Part shown: piece by piece, positions 62,802 to 64,000 of the stretch
Layout: each line of letters begins with the position of its first letter
Numbering within the stretch: position 1 is the first letter of the stretch
Origin: Bradyrhizobium sp. Gha
GTDB taxonomy: Bacteria; Pseudomonadota; Alphaproteobacteria; Rhizobiales; Xanthobacteraceae
Assembly (NCBI RefSeq): GCF_900113735.1
Contig: NZ_FOQM01000002.1
Span: 434,001-498,000 of the forward strand
Direction of reading: 5' to 3'
Length of the DNA: 64,000 bases
The notes under the pieces: model-generated
The model's input: the letters and a program-made list of their open reading frames with translations, nothing else
Databases searched by the model: none
Told to the model about the DNA's origin: nothing
Position numbers and translations under genes: made by a program

Positions 62802-63062
62802 GTCCTGCTCCCGATTTGGTTTGTCGGTTCTTGTTGCGGCTCGGCCTTGTGGGCAGGGCCTTTGCGTCTTTTACGCGAAATCGGCGTGAGTGCGTACAAT
62901 TCCGGGTTGTTGCCGCCGCTATTGTTCACCGTTGTGTCCGGCGACGTAGGGGCTTCTACGGAGGCCTGTAAGTAACTTGCTAAGGGGTCTCATACTAAAT
63001 GCTGAGTCAATTTCGACCGATTCACTCGCGTGCCCGTATCCCTTTTCTCCGGAGTCCATCCC
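62802..63062. other. Divergent spacer before the chemoreceptor gene
   Basis: This 261-bp stretch separates the dehydrogenase and chemoreceptor genes and should hold both promoters. The only thing I can point to is GGAG at 63051-63054, which decides the TTG start of the receptor. Confidence 0.5.
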
Positions 63063-64000
63063 TTGAAGTTGAGCAATCTGAAGATCGCCCCCAAGCTTGG
63101 CATCCTCGTCGGCGTCACCCTCGTCGGTTTGTGTATCTCCGGGGTTCTCGCCGGATATCTGATGAAGCGCGAGATGGTGAATGCGCGCATCGACCAGACG
63201 AAGTCCATCGTGGAAGTGGCGCTCAGCTTCGCGGGCAATCTCAAGAAGCGCGTCGATGCCGGTGAGCTGACCAAGGATGCGGCCATGGCCGAGCTTCGTC
63301 GCTACGGCAACGCGATGACCTACGACAAGGGCACGGGCTATCTGTTCGGCACGTCCTATGACGGCATCACCCAGCTCGCGCCTGATCCGAAGCAGGTTGG
63401 CCAGAACCGCATGGACGTTCTGACCAACGGCCGCAATCTCTCCAGGGATTGGATGGACGGCGTCAAGGCCAACGGCTCGCTGCTGCTGTTCTACGAGTAC
63501 ATGAAGCCCGGCCAGGAAAAGCCGATCCGCAAGGTCGGCTATTCGGCGGCCGTTCCCGGCTTCGACATGTATCTCGGCACCGGCGGCTATCTTGAAGATA
63601 TCGATGCCAAGATGGTTCCGGTCTACTGGCTGCTCGGCCTCGCCATGCTCGGCATCGTCATCGTCGCCGGCAGCGTCGCCTGGATGATCGGCCGCAGCAT
63701 CAGCCGTCCGCTGGCCCTGCTCGGCGCCCGCATGAAGGATCTCGCCGACGGTAAGCTGGAGGGCGACATCCCCGGCGTCGGCCGCGGCGACGAGGTCGGC
63801 GCGATGGCTGCGACCGTCCAGATCTTCAAGGACAATGCGCTTCGCATACGCGACCTCGAGAAGACCGAAGGGGCGGCGATGGAGCGTGCGGCGGCGGAAC
63901 GTCGCAGCGCGATGGAAGACATCGCCAGCGACTTCGAACGCAGCGTCAACGGCATCGTCCGCTCGGTGTCCTCGGCCGCGGCCGGCATGCAGTCGACGGC
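63063..64000 (+). CDS. Methyl-accepting chemotaxis protein, N-terminal part (3' end outside window)
   Basis: The frame starts with TTG, supported by GGAG eight bases upstream, and runs off the window. The 312 visible residues begin with a membrane helix (LGILVGVTLVGLCISGVLAG, about 12-31). A periplasmic single-Cache-type sensor domain follows (about 35-180, with YDKGTGYLFGTSYDG and GYSAAVPGFDMYLGTGGYLE). Next are a second membrane helix (VYWLLGLAMLGIVIVAGSVA) and a HAMP domain (RSISRPLALLGARMKDLADG). The signalling tip that binds CheA/CheW would follow. This sensor type binds small organic acids in several bacteria. It is divergent from the 2-hydroxyacid dehydrogenase operon, which may hint at a shared ligand, an inference. 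Confidence 0.9.
   Translation, partial: MKLSNLKIAPKLGILVGVTLVGLCISGVLAGYLMKREMVNARIDQTKSIVEVALSFAGNLKKRVDAGELTKDAAMAELRRYGNAMTYDKGTGYLFGTSYDGITQLAPDPKQVGQNRMDVLTNGRNLSRDWMDGVKANGSLLLFYEYMKPGQEKPIRKVGYSAAVPGFDMYLGTGGYLEDIDAKMVPVYWLLGLAMLGIVIVAGSVAWMIGRSISRPLALLGARMKDLADGKLEGDIPGVGRGDEVGAMAATVQIFKDNALRIRDLEKTEGAAMERAAAERRSAMEDIASDFERSVNGIVRSVSSAAAGMQST

Overview
The window is chromosomal DNA of an alphaproteobacterium, most likely Bradyrhizobium or a close relative in the Nitrobacteraceae. The evidence is a high G+C content throughout, the order pal-cpoB-tilS-ftsH, a pyruvate kinase / DUF1036 / DUF1244 / DUF2312 neighbourhood, an aa3 oxidase subunit IV next to a three-gene transhydrogenase, and two families of intergenic repeats that I recognise from this group. 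The assignment comes from recall, not from a search. I saw no rRNA, tRNA, CRISPR array, insertion sequence or prophage. It is largely a core-type region with some accessory transport and signalling genes.

Bases 1-7,400: the end of an EAL phosphodiesterase, a FeeM-like acyl transferase preceded by a CtrA-type box, the envelope genes pal and cpoB, tilS, ftsH, then a DUF3052 remnant and a 118-bp palindromic repeat. Bases 7,500-14,300: a two-gene operon of GT-C-like membrane proteins, a lone Flp pilin, a metallophosphoesterase and a TetR-type regulator. Bases 14,400-26,100: pyruvate kinase and small DUF genes, a peptidoglycan pair (MepK-like peptidase and YcbB-like L,D-transpeptidase), a sigma-54 response regulator and oligopeptidase F. 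Bases 26,100-37,900: aa3 oxidase subunit IV, pntA-pntAB-pntB, several small proteins, rpsU, aqpZ, purE-purK, a diguanylate cyclase and two DUF465 genes.

Bases 37,900-46,800: a PAS-GGDEF-EAL protein flanked by two FAD oxidoreductases (one L-2-hydroxyglutarate-oxidase-like, one a divergent GlpD relative), then a PotABC-type importer without a binding protein. Bases 46,800-62,800: two CUT1-type sugar importers, each with binding protein and two permeases but no ATPase, separated by an AsmA protein, a 3-oxoacid CoA-transferase, a GNAT acetyltransferase, an AraC regulator, a FixJ-like regulator with Glu at the phosphorylation site, and a DUF4139 protein. The second importer is headed by a 2-hydroxyacid dehydrogenase. 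The window ends inside a chemoreceptor gene.

Recurring themes are cyclic di-GMP turnover (three proteins), CtrA-type boxes (two exact TTAA-N7-TTAA sites in intergenic DNA plus weaker ones), envelope and peptidoglycan maintenance, and carbon uptake. Nothing here is clearly a wholly new multi-gene system. The best leads are the CtrA-box/acyl-transferase locus, the GlpD-like protein lacking its usual active-site Arg and Lys, the FixJ-like protein with an Asp-to-Glu receiver, the dehydrogenase with a degenerate dinucleotide-binding loop, and the GT-C pair beside the orphan pilin.
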